A stretch of 64,000 nucleotides of DNA. Origin: Rathayibacter sp. VKM Ac-2804 (GTDB lineage: Bacteria > Actinomycetota > Actinomycetes > Actinomycetales > Microbacteriaceae). The notes beneath the pieces are model-generated. The model made no database searches and was not told the origin of the DNA. It saw nothing but the letters and a program-made list of their open reading frames with translations. Within the stretch, counting starts at the first letter, position 1; each line of letters opens with the position of its first letter. The stretch is from NCBI RefSeq assembly GCF_009866655.1, contig NZ_CP047420.1:3534001-3598000 (forward strand), given 5' to 3'. Below, piece by piece: positions 8,208-15,178 of this stretch. A program made the position numbers and the translations under genes.

Positions 8208-9269
8208 CTACGTGTTGCGGCCGCGGGCGTCGACCGGCCAGGTGGCGGTGCCGCCGTCGGCGAGGAGGACGCGGTAGTCGTCGGCGAGGTTGACGGCGAC
8301 GCAGACGTGGTTGGGGGCGATGCGGATCCGGGTGCCGAGCGGCAGATCGACGCCGGTGATCGTGGAGTGGTGCTCCGAGAGGACGGTGATGCGGGCCTCC
8401 GGGTGCTCGAGCAGGCGGCCGAAGCCGGTCGAGGCGGCGCCGCGGTCGGAGGAGAGCACCTTGCTGCCGGCGTCGGCGATCAGGTGGTCGTCGCGGCGGG
8501 CGACGATCGTCGCGAGCACGGTGACGGCGATCGACTCCGGGCCGATGGTGCCGATCTCCCACTGCTGCGCGTCGCCGAGGGCCGAGACGCCCGGGCGCAG
8601 CTCGGTGAGGACGCCCGTGTCGGCGAACTCGAGGGACGGAGTGGAGCCTCCGCTGATCACGCGGGCCGTGACCCCGGCGTCGGCGAGCGAGGCGGCGGCG
8701 GCCGTCAGCGCGGCGGCCTCGTCGCGGGCCGCGGCGCGGCGGCCGTCGAGGGCGTAGCTGTGGCCGGGGAAGGTGAAGACGCCCACGACGTCGAGCCCCG
8801 CCTCGACCGCGGCGGCGGCGACCGCGCCGGCCTCCTGCGGCGGCACTCCGCTGCGGTGGTGGCCGGAGTCGACCTCGACGACGACCTCGAGCCCCGCCGG
8901 GATCGCGGCGGCGAGACGGCGCGCCGACTCCGCGGAGTCGACGCCGACCCGGACCCGCGCCCGCTCGAGCACCCCGCGGAGGCGGGCGGCGCGCTCGGCG
9001 TCGAGCCAGAGCGGGTAGGCGATGAAGAGGTCCTCGACGCCGCCGGCCGCGAACACCTCCGCCTCGGACACCGTCGCGACGGTGAGGCCGACCGCGCCGG
9101 CCGCCAGCTGCCGCCGGGCGATCTCGATCGACTTGTGCGTCTTGGCGTGCGGGCGCAGCGCGACGCCGCGGTCGCGGGCCGAGCGGGCGGTGGCCGCGAT
9201 GTTGCGGTCGAGGATCGACTCGTCGAGCACGAGCGCGGGCGTGGGGACGCTGTCCGGGATGCGAGGCAC
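8208..9269 (-). CDS. D-threonine aldolase / D-serine dehydratase-like PLP enzyme
   Basis: This 353-aa protein is a fold-type III (alanine racemase-like) PLP enzyme. RPHAKTHKS holds the predicted PLP lysine at residue 43, and the C-terminal PNHVCVAVNL carries the His-x-Cys metal site of the metal-dependent D-serine dehydratase/D-threonine aldolase branch. These enzymes cleave or dehydrate D-3-hydroxy amino acids in the cytoplasm. Sequence alone does not separate the two activities. It is a single gene convergent with the MFS gene and divergent from the next small gene. Confidence 0.85.
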   Translation of the reverse strand: MPRIPDSVPTPALVLDESILDRNIAATARSARDRGVALRPHAKTHKSIEIARRQLAAGAVGLTVATVSEAEVFAAGGVEDLFIAYPLWLDAERAARLRGVLERARVRVGVDSAESARRLAAAIPAGLEVVVEVDSGHHRSGVPPQEAGAVAAAAVEAGLDVVGVFTFPGHSYALDGRRAAARDEAAALTAAAASLADAGVTARVISGGSTPSLEFADTGVLTELRPGVSALGDAQQWEIGTIGPESIAVTVLATIVARRDDHLIADAGSKVLSSDRGAASTGFGRLLEHPEARITVLSEHHSTITGVDLPLGTRIRIAPNHVCVAVNLADDYRVLLADGGTATWPVDARGRNT

Positions 9270-9325
9270 GGGGCGATCATAGGGCGGCTCTCCTCTACGG
9301 TGAAGGGGACCCGAAGGAGTGCCGC

Positions 9326-9814
9326 ATGCGCGAGCAGGAAGCTCGAACCCATCACGAGGACGCCGCTGCGCGCGCCGCCTCGTTCGGCAAGGGGATGCTG
9401 GCCGCGACCTACGCCCTGCGGCACGAGAAGGGGCTCGACGTCGTGTTCGTGCTCCGCGACACCGGCCCCGACTTCCTGATCGGGATGGGCGCGGCCTCGG
9501 ACGACTTCCGCTCCGTCCTCTCCGTGGGCCTCGACAGCCGCGACGGCGTGCTCCGCCCCACCGCGAGCCACACGATCGACGGGCGCCGCCGCGGCGTGCC
9601 CGCCCGAGTGGTCTTCCGCGGTGACGGCGCGCTGGTCATCGAGGCGAGCCCCCTGCCGTTGCGCGACCGCCCCGCGTCACTGAAGTGCTGGTCGTTCGTC
9701 CGCGCGGGCGAGGAGGAGCACTACTCCGACGTCTCGGGCTTCGTCGCCCCGGCCCTCGCCGACCTGCCGCCCGTGCCGCTGAAGACGCGACCGCGGGCTC
9801 AGGCGCGCCGCTAG
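9326..9814 (+). CDS. Hypothetical protein (162 aa)
   Basis: A GAAGGAG ribosome binding site lies 7 nt before the ATG at 9326. The protein is soluble, with no signal peptide or membrane segment. It contains a FGKGMLAATYALRHEKGLDV stretch and a C-terminal LKCWSFVRAGEEEHYSD motif. I do not recognise the family. Codon use matches the neighbours, which supports real coding. Confidence 0.6.
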   Translation: MREQEARTHHEDAAARAASFGKGMLAATYALRHEKGLDVVFVLRDTGPDFLIGMGAASDDFRSVLSVGLDSRDGVLRPTASHTIDGRRRGVPARVVFRGDGALVIEASPLPLRDRPASLKCWSFVRAGEEEHYSDVSGFVAPALADLPPVPLKTRPRAQARR

Positions 9815-9931
9815 GGCCCGCCGGACGCGGGACCGCCGTCGCGAGCACGCGGGATCGTGTCCGACAGGCCCTAGGGTGTGGTCAGACCGGTCCGCCGCCG
9901 GTCGCCCGCGCCCGACGGAAGGCCGAGCTCC

Positions 9932-10498
9932 ATGGATCCCGACGACTCCCCGACCCTCGAGCAGGCTCCGCCGCAGCGGCGGATCGTGACCACGCGCACC
10001 GGCGCGGTCGTCGCCGTCGGCGCACTCGGCGCCGTGATGCGCACCGAGGGCGCGATCTACGGCACGGTGCTCTCGCTCACGCTGATCGCCGTCGGCTGGA
10101 ACGAGGACACGGACCTCGACGTCCTGCTCTTCCTTCTCGGCTCGGTGACCGTGTTCTGGATCGCGCACCTGTACTCCGGGACGATCGCCCGCCTCCCCGA
10201 GTCGGATCCGACTCCGCGCTCCGTCCTCGCCGCTGTGCGCGACACCGCTCGGCACTCGATCGGGATGATCGCCGCGATGGTCGTGCCGGCGCTGCTGCTC
10301 GCGCTCGGCCCGCTCGGCGTGCTGGACGAGTGGACGGCGTACTACCTGGCGCTCGGCGCGGGCGTGGCGATCCTCGCCGCGCTCGGCTACCTGATGTCGG
10401 CGCGGCGCGGCAGCTCGTGGCGGCGCCGACTGCTCAGCACGCTCGTCACGACGCTCCTCGGGTTCGTCGTGGTGTGGCTGAGCACGCTGGTGCACTGA
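9932..10498 (+). CDS. Small integral membrane protein (188 aa)
   Basis: The ATG at 9932 is preceded by GGAAGG at 9917-9922, which favours it over the in-frame GTG at 9878. After an acidic cytoplasmic N-terminus of about 20 residues the protein has roughly five hydrophobic segments, including AIYGTVLSLTLIAVGW, LFLLGSVTVFWIAHL, MIAAMVVPALLLALGPLG and a final LLSTLVTTLLGFVVVWL. There is no known family that I can name. It is followed 42 bp later by an aldo/keto reductase gene on the same strand. Confidence 0.65.
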   Translation: MDPDDSPTLEQAPPQRRIVTTRTGAVVAVGALGAVMRTEGAIYGTVLSLTLIAVGWNEDTDLDVLLFLLGSVTVFWIAHLYSGTIARLPESDPTPRSVLAAVRDTARHSIGMIAAMVVPALLLALGPLGVLDEWTAYYLALGAGVAILAALGYLMSARRGSSWRRRLLSTLVTTLLGFVVVWLSTLVH

Positions 10499-10539
10499 CG
10501 CCCTGGTGCACTGAGCACTCCGGCTGCCAGGCTGACGGG

Positions 10540-11508
10540 ATGACCTCTCAGCCCTCCGCGCTCCGTCCCTTCGGCCCGTCGGGCGCCACGGTGACCCGGC
10601 TCACCCTCGGCACCTCCTGGAACCCCGACCGCGTCGGCTCGCTCGGCACCGTCCCCGCGCTCGAGCGCGTGCTCGACTCCGGCGCCGGCCGCCCCGTCTC
10701 GGTGATCGACACCTCGAACGAGTACGCGCTCGGCCACAGCGAGCGCCTGATCGGCGAGGCGCTGCGAGCGCGCGGCGGGGTGCCGGAGGGGGTCACCGTC
10801 GTCACGAAGCTCGACCGCGACCCCGAGACGGGCAGCTACTCCGCCGAGCGGATGCGCCGCAGCCTCGACGAGAGCCGCGAGCGCCTGGGCATGGACGTCC
10901 TGCCGCTGCTCTACCTGCACGACCCGGAGCGCATCTCCTACGACGAGGCCTTCGCCGAGGACGGTCCGGTGCGCGCGCTCGTCGCGATGAAGGAGGCGGG
11001 CGTCGCGCTCTCGATCGGCATCTCGGGCGGGCCGGCGCCGATGCTGCGCCACTACGTCGACACCGGGCTGTTCGACGCGGTCATCACGCACAACCGCTTC
11101 ACGCTGGTCGACCGCTCCTCCGAGGAGCTGATCGACGCCTCCGTCGAGCGCGGCGTCGTCGTCGTGAACGCGGCCGTCTACGGCGGCGGGGCGCTCGCGC
11201 GCTGGCCGGAGCCGGTGCGCTCCTACGCCTACGCGCCCGCGCCGCAGGAGATCGTCGACGCCGTCGCCGCGATGGGCGAGGCCTGCGAGCGGGCTGGAGT
11301 GCCGCTGGCGGCCGCGGCGCTGCAGTTCTCCACCCGCGACCCGCGCGTGACGACGACGGTGGTCGGCGCGACGACCGCCGAGCACTACGACGCGTTCGTC
11401 GCGGACGACGCGCTCGACATCCCCGACGCGCTCTTCGAGGAGCTGGAGTCGCTCGCGCCGCCGAGCTCGGTCTGGCAGGAGGCGCCGGGGTCGAGCTGGC
11501 CGCGCTGA
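10540..11508 (+). CDS. Aldo/keto reductase
   Basis: This 322-aa protein has the full AKR tetrad: Asp57 and Tyr62 in VIDTSNEYALG, Lys90 in VVTKLD and His127 in LYLHDPE. The C-terminal cofactor-binding region (VVGATTAEHYDAF) is also present. It resembles the sugar dehydrogenase-type AKRs (D-threo-aldose 1-dehydrogenase/L-fucose dehydrogenase branch), which use NAD(P). The exact sugar or carbonyl substrate is uncertain. I set the start at the ATG at 10540 because the frame upstream overlaps the preceding membrane protein gene. Confidence 0.85.
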   Translation: MTSQPSALRPFGPSGATVTRLTLGTSWNPDRVGSLGTVPALERVLDSGAGRPVSVIDTSNEYALGHSERLIGEALRARGGVPEGVTVVTKLDRDPETGSYSAERMRRSLDESRERLGMDVLPLLYLHDPERISYDEAFAEDGPVRALVAMKEAGVALSIGISGGPAPMLRHYVDTGLFDAVITHNRFTLVDRSSEELIDASVERGVVVVNAAVYGGGALARWPEPVRSYAYAPAPQEIVDAVAAMGEACERAGVPLAAAALQFSTRDPRVTTTVVGATTAEHYDAFVADDALDIPDALFEELESLAPPSSVWQEAPGSSWPR

Positions 11509-11573
11509 GCGACAGCGGGGCCGCACCGGACGTCCGCGGGCATAGTCGGGCCGCTCCGTCGGTTGGGCCTGGA

Positions 11574-12671
11574 GTGACCGACACGACTGACACCCCGACC
11601 GACTCGCCCGCCCTCTTCCAGCCGCTGACCCTCCGCTCGCGCACCGCGCGCAACCGCGTCTGGGCCGCGCCGATGTGCCAGTACTCGGTGGAGGCGCAGG
11701 ACGGCGTCCCGACTCCCTGGCACCTCGTGCACCTCGGCTCGCTCGCGCGCGGCGGGGCGGGGGTCGTGATCGTCGAGGCGACCGGCGTCGTCCCCGAGGG
11801 GCGGATCAGCCCCTGGGACACCGGGCTCTGGAACGACGCGCAGCAGGCGGCCTGGGCGCCGATCGTCGACTTCGTGCACGGGCAGGGCGCCCTCGCCGGC
11901 ATCCAGCTCGCGCACGCCGGCCGCAAGGCGTCGACGTACCGCGAGTGGAGCGGGCGCGGCTCCGTCCCCGTCGACGAGGGCGGCTGGGAGAGCGTCGCCC
12001 CCTCCGCCGTCGCGTTCGAGGGCTACGCGGCGCCGCGGGCGCTCGACGCCGAGGAGCTGCCGGGGATCGTCGAGGCGTTCCGCGCCTCCGCCCGCCGCGC
12101 CGTCGACGCGGGCTTCGACGTGATCGAGCTGCACGCGGCGCACGGCTACCTGCTGCACCAGTTCCTCTCGCCGCTCTCCAACCACCGCGAGGACGCCTAC
12201 GGCGGAGTGCTCGAGAACCGTGCGCGGCTCCTGCTCGAGGTCGTCCGCGCCGTGCGCGCCGAGATCGGCGAGCTGCCGCTGCTGGTCCGCTTCTCGGCCA
12301 CCGACTGGGCCGAGGGCGGCTGGACGCTCGAGGAGACGATCACGGTCTCGGAGTGGGCGCGCGACGAGGGCGTCGACCTCTTCGACGTCTCGACCGGCGG
12401 ACTCGTGAAGGGGACCGACATCCCGGTGGCACCGCTCTACCAGGTGCCGTTCGCCCGCGAGGTGGGCCGGGCGACCGGCGCTCCCGTCGGGGCGGTCGGG
12501 CTGATCACCACGGCTGAGCAGGCCGAGGGCGTGGTGGCCGGCGGCGACGCCGACGTGGTGCTGCTGGCGCGCGAGCTGCTGCGCGACCCGCACGCGCCGT
12601 CGCGGATGGCCCGCGAGCTCGGCGCTCCGCTCGGCCTCGTGCCGCCGCAGTACGCTCGCGCCTGGCGCTGA
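11574..12671 (+). CDS. NADH:flavin oxidoreductase, Old Yellow Enzyme (YqjM/NamA type)
   Basis: This 365-aa FMN protein has the YqjM-class markers MCQYS (Cys35, which tunes FMN, and Tyr37) and ELHAAHGYLLHQFLSPLSN with the substrate-binding pair His187/His190. The family reduces activated alkenes with NADPH. It starts with GTG at 11574 and ends just before a clear hairpin terminator. The aldo/keto reductase gene lies 65 bp upstream on the same strand, so both could act on reactive carbonyl compounds; that pairing is inference. Confidence 0.9.
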   Translation: MTDTTDTPTDSPALFQPLTLRSRTARNRVWAAPMCQYSVEAQDGVPTPWHLVHLGSLARGGAGVVIVEATGVVPEGRISPWDTGLWNDAQQAAWAPIVDFVHGQGALAGIQLAHAGRKASTYREWSGRGSVPVDEGGWESVAPSAVAFEGYAAPRALDAEELPGIVEAFRASARRAVDAGFDVIELHAAHGYLLHQFLSPLSNHREDAYGGVLENRARLLLEVVRAVRAEIGELPLLVRFSATDWAEGGWTLEETITVSEWARDEGVDLFDVSTGGLVKGTDIPVAPLYQVPFAREVGRATGAPVGAVGLITTAEQAEGVVAGGDADVVLLARELLRDPHAPSRMARELGAPLGLVPPQYARAWR

Positions 12672-12677
12672 GACGAC

Positions 12678-12711
12678 GAAGGGCCGGGGGCGTCACCGCC
12701 TCCGGCCCTTC
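12678..12711 (+). terminator. Intrinsic-type terminator after the OYE gene
   Basis: GAAGGGCCGG and CCGGCCCTTC pair as a 10-bp outer stem, extended by a further GGGCG/CGCC(T) part around a TCAC loop. A short T/C-rich tail (CCGTTCGT) follows. It begins 6 nt after the stop and also lies at the end of the convergent small gene, so it may serve both. Confidence 0.8.
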
Positions 12712-12722
12712 CGTTCGTGCTG

Positions 12723-12896
12723 CTACTTCTCGTCGGCCTCGCCCTCGGAGTCGCTCGGGGCGTCCTCCTCGGGGTTGAAGTGCGAGTCGCCCGAGACGCC
12801 CAGGGCGATCCCGTCCTCGGAGTCGGGGATGGTGCCCTCGGTGCCGAGGCCGCCGTCCTCAGGAGTCCCGGTGTCCGGGGTGCTGTCGTCCGACAT
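12723..12896 (-). CDS. Small acidic protein (57 aa)
   Basis: Reading the minus strand from the ATG at 12896 gives MSDDSTPDTGTPEDGG, then an acidic low-complexity chain with IALGVSGDSHFNPEEDAP, ending EADEK. Nearly a third of the residues are Asp or Glu, so the protein is probably disordered. It starts 6 nt after the stop of the SRPBCC gene upstream and ends near the shared hairpin. I do not recognise a function. The tight spacing and normal codon use support it as a real co-transcribed gene. Confidence 0.55.
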   Translation of the reverse strand: MSDDSTPDTGTPEDGGLGTEGTIPDSEDGIALGVSGDSHFNPEEDAPSDSEGEADEK

Positions 12897-12902
12897 CGGG
12901 GC

Positions 12903-13358
12903 TCAGGCCTCGACGTCGCCGCGCCAGGCGCCGTCCGGCGTGCCCTTGGACTCGATGTACTCCTTGAAGTTCTTCAGGTCCTTCTTGACCGCGTGGCTGC
13001 CGGCGCCGACGAGCGAGCCGACGGTCTCGAAGAAGCCCTTCGGCTCCCAGTCGAGCTGCACGGTGACGCGGGTCTCGGTGTCCGAGAGCTTGTGGAAGGT
13101 GACGACGCCGGCGTGGTCGGTCTCGCCGCCGGTGCTGTTCCAGGCGACGCGCTCGTCGGGGTGCTGCTCGGTGATGTTGGCCTCGAACTCGCGCTCGACG
13201 GGGCCGACCTTCACCTTCCAGACGGTCAGGACGTCGGTGACCTGCTGGATCGACTCGACCTCGTCGAGGAACTTGGGGAACTCCTCGAACTGGGTCCACT
13301 GGTTGTACGCGACGGACACGGGGACGTTGACGTCGACGGTCTCGATGATCTGCGACAC
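12903..13358 (-). CDS. SRPBCC/polyketide cyclase-like protein
   Basis: This protein of about 151 aa starts at GTG 13358, with AGGAG 8 nt upstream (quoted on the coding strand). It begins VSQIIETVDVNVPVSVAYNQ and continues WTQFEEFPKFLDEVESI, the START/SRPBCC cyclase-dehydrase pattern, with a later HPDERVAWNSTGG strand region. Such proteins have a hydrophobic cavity and bind lipids or polyketide-like ligands; this subgroup is often stress-linked in actinobacteria. The longer frame to 13481 lacks a good start. It is followed by the small acidic gene. Confidence 0.8.
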   Translation of the reverse strand: MSQIIETVDVNVPVSVAYNQWTQFEEFPKFLDEVESIQQVTDVLTVWKVKVGPVEREFEANITEQHPDERVAWNSTGGETDHAGVVTFHKLSDTETRVTVQLDWEPKGFFETVGSLVGAGSHAVKKDLKNFKEYIESKGTPDGAWRGDVEA

Positions 13359-13500
13359 GGTAGTGCTCCTTGATGTCTCACTCGGTGTGCGGCAGGCCGC
13401 TGCTGCGGTCGCCTCCCTCGACGGTAGAGGCGAGCCGCCTGGGAGTTCACGTGGTTGCGGCTGGACGCAGACGTGGTACAACCCGGGAGCGGCGGTCGCC

Positions 13501-13536
13501 TGCTGGTCGAGTAGCCGCGCAGCGGCGTATCGAGAC
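13501..13536 (+). repeat. Dispersed hairpin repeat, copy 2
   Basis: TGCTGGTCGAGTAGCCGCGC followed by AGCGGCGTATCGAGACC. It faces copy 3, 20 bp away, so the pair could also fold into a larger cruciform. Confidence 0.85.
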
Positions 13537-13555
13537 CCGACGTCTGCAGAACGGT

Positions 13556-13596
13556 GGATCTCGATACGCCCTCTGCGAGGGCTACTCGATCAGCAT
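13556..13596 (-). repeat. Dispersed hairpin repeat, copy 3
   Basis: GGATCTCGATACGCCCTCTG, then CGAGGGCTACTCGATCAGCA, the reverse orientation of copy 2. It lies 10 bp beyond the stop of the GH43 gene and may act as a terminator for it. Confidence 0.85.
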
Positions 13597-13606
13597 GGGG
13601 CGCGGG

Positions 13607-15178
13607 TCAGTCGTCGGTGCCTGCGTAGCGGTAGGCGGTGAACGTCGGGGTGCCGGTGGTGGCGTAGAGGCCGAGGACGCGGCCGGTGAAGGAGGTGGCG
13701 GTCTCGGCGGTGAAGGAGCGGCCGTCGATGCGGGCGAGGGTGCGGGAGACGCCGCCCGCCTCCGCGCGGAGCACGAGGAAGTCGCTGGTCATCTGGCCGG
13801 GGCCGAAGCCGACGCCGGCGTCGCGCTCGGACTCCAGCATCAGCGTCACCGGGCCCTCCGGCAGCTCGGCGATCCACTCCTGCTCGAAGGACGGGATCAC
13901 GGCGCGGGCGGTGACCCGCGTGCCGGAACCGGTCGACTCCGCCTCGACCGACGCGAACGTCGTCTCGTCGTAGCGGACGGCGAGCCCGCCGACGCCGGCC
14001 GAGACGTCGACGACGACCGAGGCCTGCATGGTCTGGGTGAGCTGGCGGCGGCCGACGAACGTGGGCTGCGGGTGCCGCAGGGTGCGCCCCTCCCCCGGCA
14101 GCGACAGCCGGCCGTCCGCCACGGTGGCGAGCGCGGTCGGCAGGCGGCGCACACCGATCCAGCCCGCGTCGAGCGGACCGGAGAAGTCGACGTCGTCGCG
14201 CAGCGGACCACGCGGCGCGAGCGCGACGGGCTCGGCGACCGGCCAGCCGTCCGCCCAGGTCACGCGGGTGACGAAGGTCTCGCGGCCGAGCGCCGAGAAG
14301 GCACGGGTCGCCCCGCGCGGGCGGACACCGAGCAGGACGAGCAGGGTCTCGCCGTCGGGGCCCTCCACCAGGTCGCCGTGGCCGGTGTTCTGCACCGGGC
14401 GGGTGGTGCCGCGGGCGGTGAGGAACGGGTTGCCGGGCGCGGTCTCGAACGGGCCGACCGGGGAGTCGCTGCGGGCGATCGAGACGCCGTGGCCGCGCTC
14501 CGTGCCGCCCTCGGCGATGAGGAGGTACCAGACGTCCCGGCCGTCGACCGAGCGCCGGTACAGGTGCGGCGCCTCCGGGAAGCCGCCGCCGGTGCCGGAC
14601 CAGAGCGAGCGCGGCTCCTCCAGGATGCGGCCGGCCGCGAGGTCGACCCGCACCTGCTGGATGCCGAGGTGCGCGCCGGCCTCCCCTCCGCTCAGGATCA
14701 GGCCGGAGTAGGTGACGAACGCGGTGCCGTCCTCGTCCCAGGCGAGATCCGGGTCGATGCCCTGGAGGGGGCCGCCGTCGGCATCGGTCAGGACGGTGCC
14801 GTCGCTCCACTCCCCGGCCGGGTCCGCCGCGGTGAAGACGACGGTGCCCACTCCCGCGGGCACCGACACGATCACGTGGAAGAGGCCGTCGTGATGGCGG
14901 ATGGTCGGCGCCCAGACGCCGAGGCCGGTGGGCACCTCCTCCACGCCGATCTGCTCGGCGCGGGTCGCGACGTTGCCGACGCGCTCCCAGGTCTCGAAGT
15001 CGGTGCTGCGGTAGACGGGGATGCCCGGCAGGTACTCGAACGTCGAGGTGACCAGGTGGTAGACGCCGTCGACGCGGACGACGCTCGGGTCCGGGTTGAA
15101 GCCGGGGATCAACGGGTTGGGGAAGGGGGCGCCGACTCCGCCGATCGCCACTCCGCCCGGCACGACGGCCGCGCTCAT
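13607..15178 (-). CDS. GH43 family glycoside hydrolase (beta-xylosidase/arabinofuranosidase-like)
   Basis: This 523-aa protein has an N-terminal five-bladed beta-propeller: NPLIPGFNPDPSVVRVDGVY with the general base Asp, GIDPDLAWDEDGTAF with the pKa-tuning Asp, and GGFPEAPHLYRR with the catalytic acid Glu. The C-terminal 200 residues look like the concanavalin-like beta-sandwich of GH43 xylosidases. It removes xylosyl or arabinosyl residues from plant oligosaccharides. No signal peptide is present. Its ATG overlaps the stop of the GH3 gene upstream (ATGA), so translation is coupled and both act on substrates inside the cell. Confidence 0.88.
   Translation of the reverse strand: MSAAVVPGGVAIGGVGAPFPNPLIPGFNPDPSVVRVDGVYHLVTSTFEYLPGIPVYRSTDFETWERVGNVATRAEQIGVEEVPTGLGVWAPTIRHHDGLFHVIVSVPAGVGTVVFTAADPAGEWSDGTVLTDADGGPLQGIDPDLAWDEDGTAFVTYSGLILSGGEAGAHLGIQQVRVDLAAGRILEEPRSLWSGTGGGFPEAPHLYRRSVDGRDVWYLLIAEGGTERGHGVSIARSDSPVGPFETAPGNPFLTARGTTRPVQNTGHGDLVEGPDGETLLVLLGVRPRGATRAFSALGRETFVTRVTWADGWPVAEPVALAPRGPLRDDVDFSGPLDAGWIGVRRLPTALATVADGRLSLPGEGRTLRHPQPTFVGRRQLTQTMQASVVVDVSAGVGGLAVRYDETTFASVEAESTGSGTRVTARAVIPSFEQEWIAELPEGPVTLMLESERDAGVGFGPGQMTSDFLVLRAEAGGVSRTLARIDGRSFTAETATSFTGRVLGLYATTGTPTFTAYRYAGTDD

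Noticed and set aside
13501..13596. CRISPR-like repeats
   Set aside because: The repeats are dispersed, vary in sequence and lack regular unique spacers. No cas genes are present.
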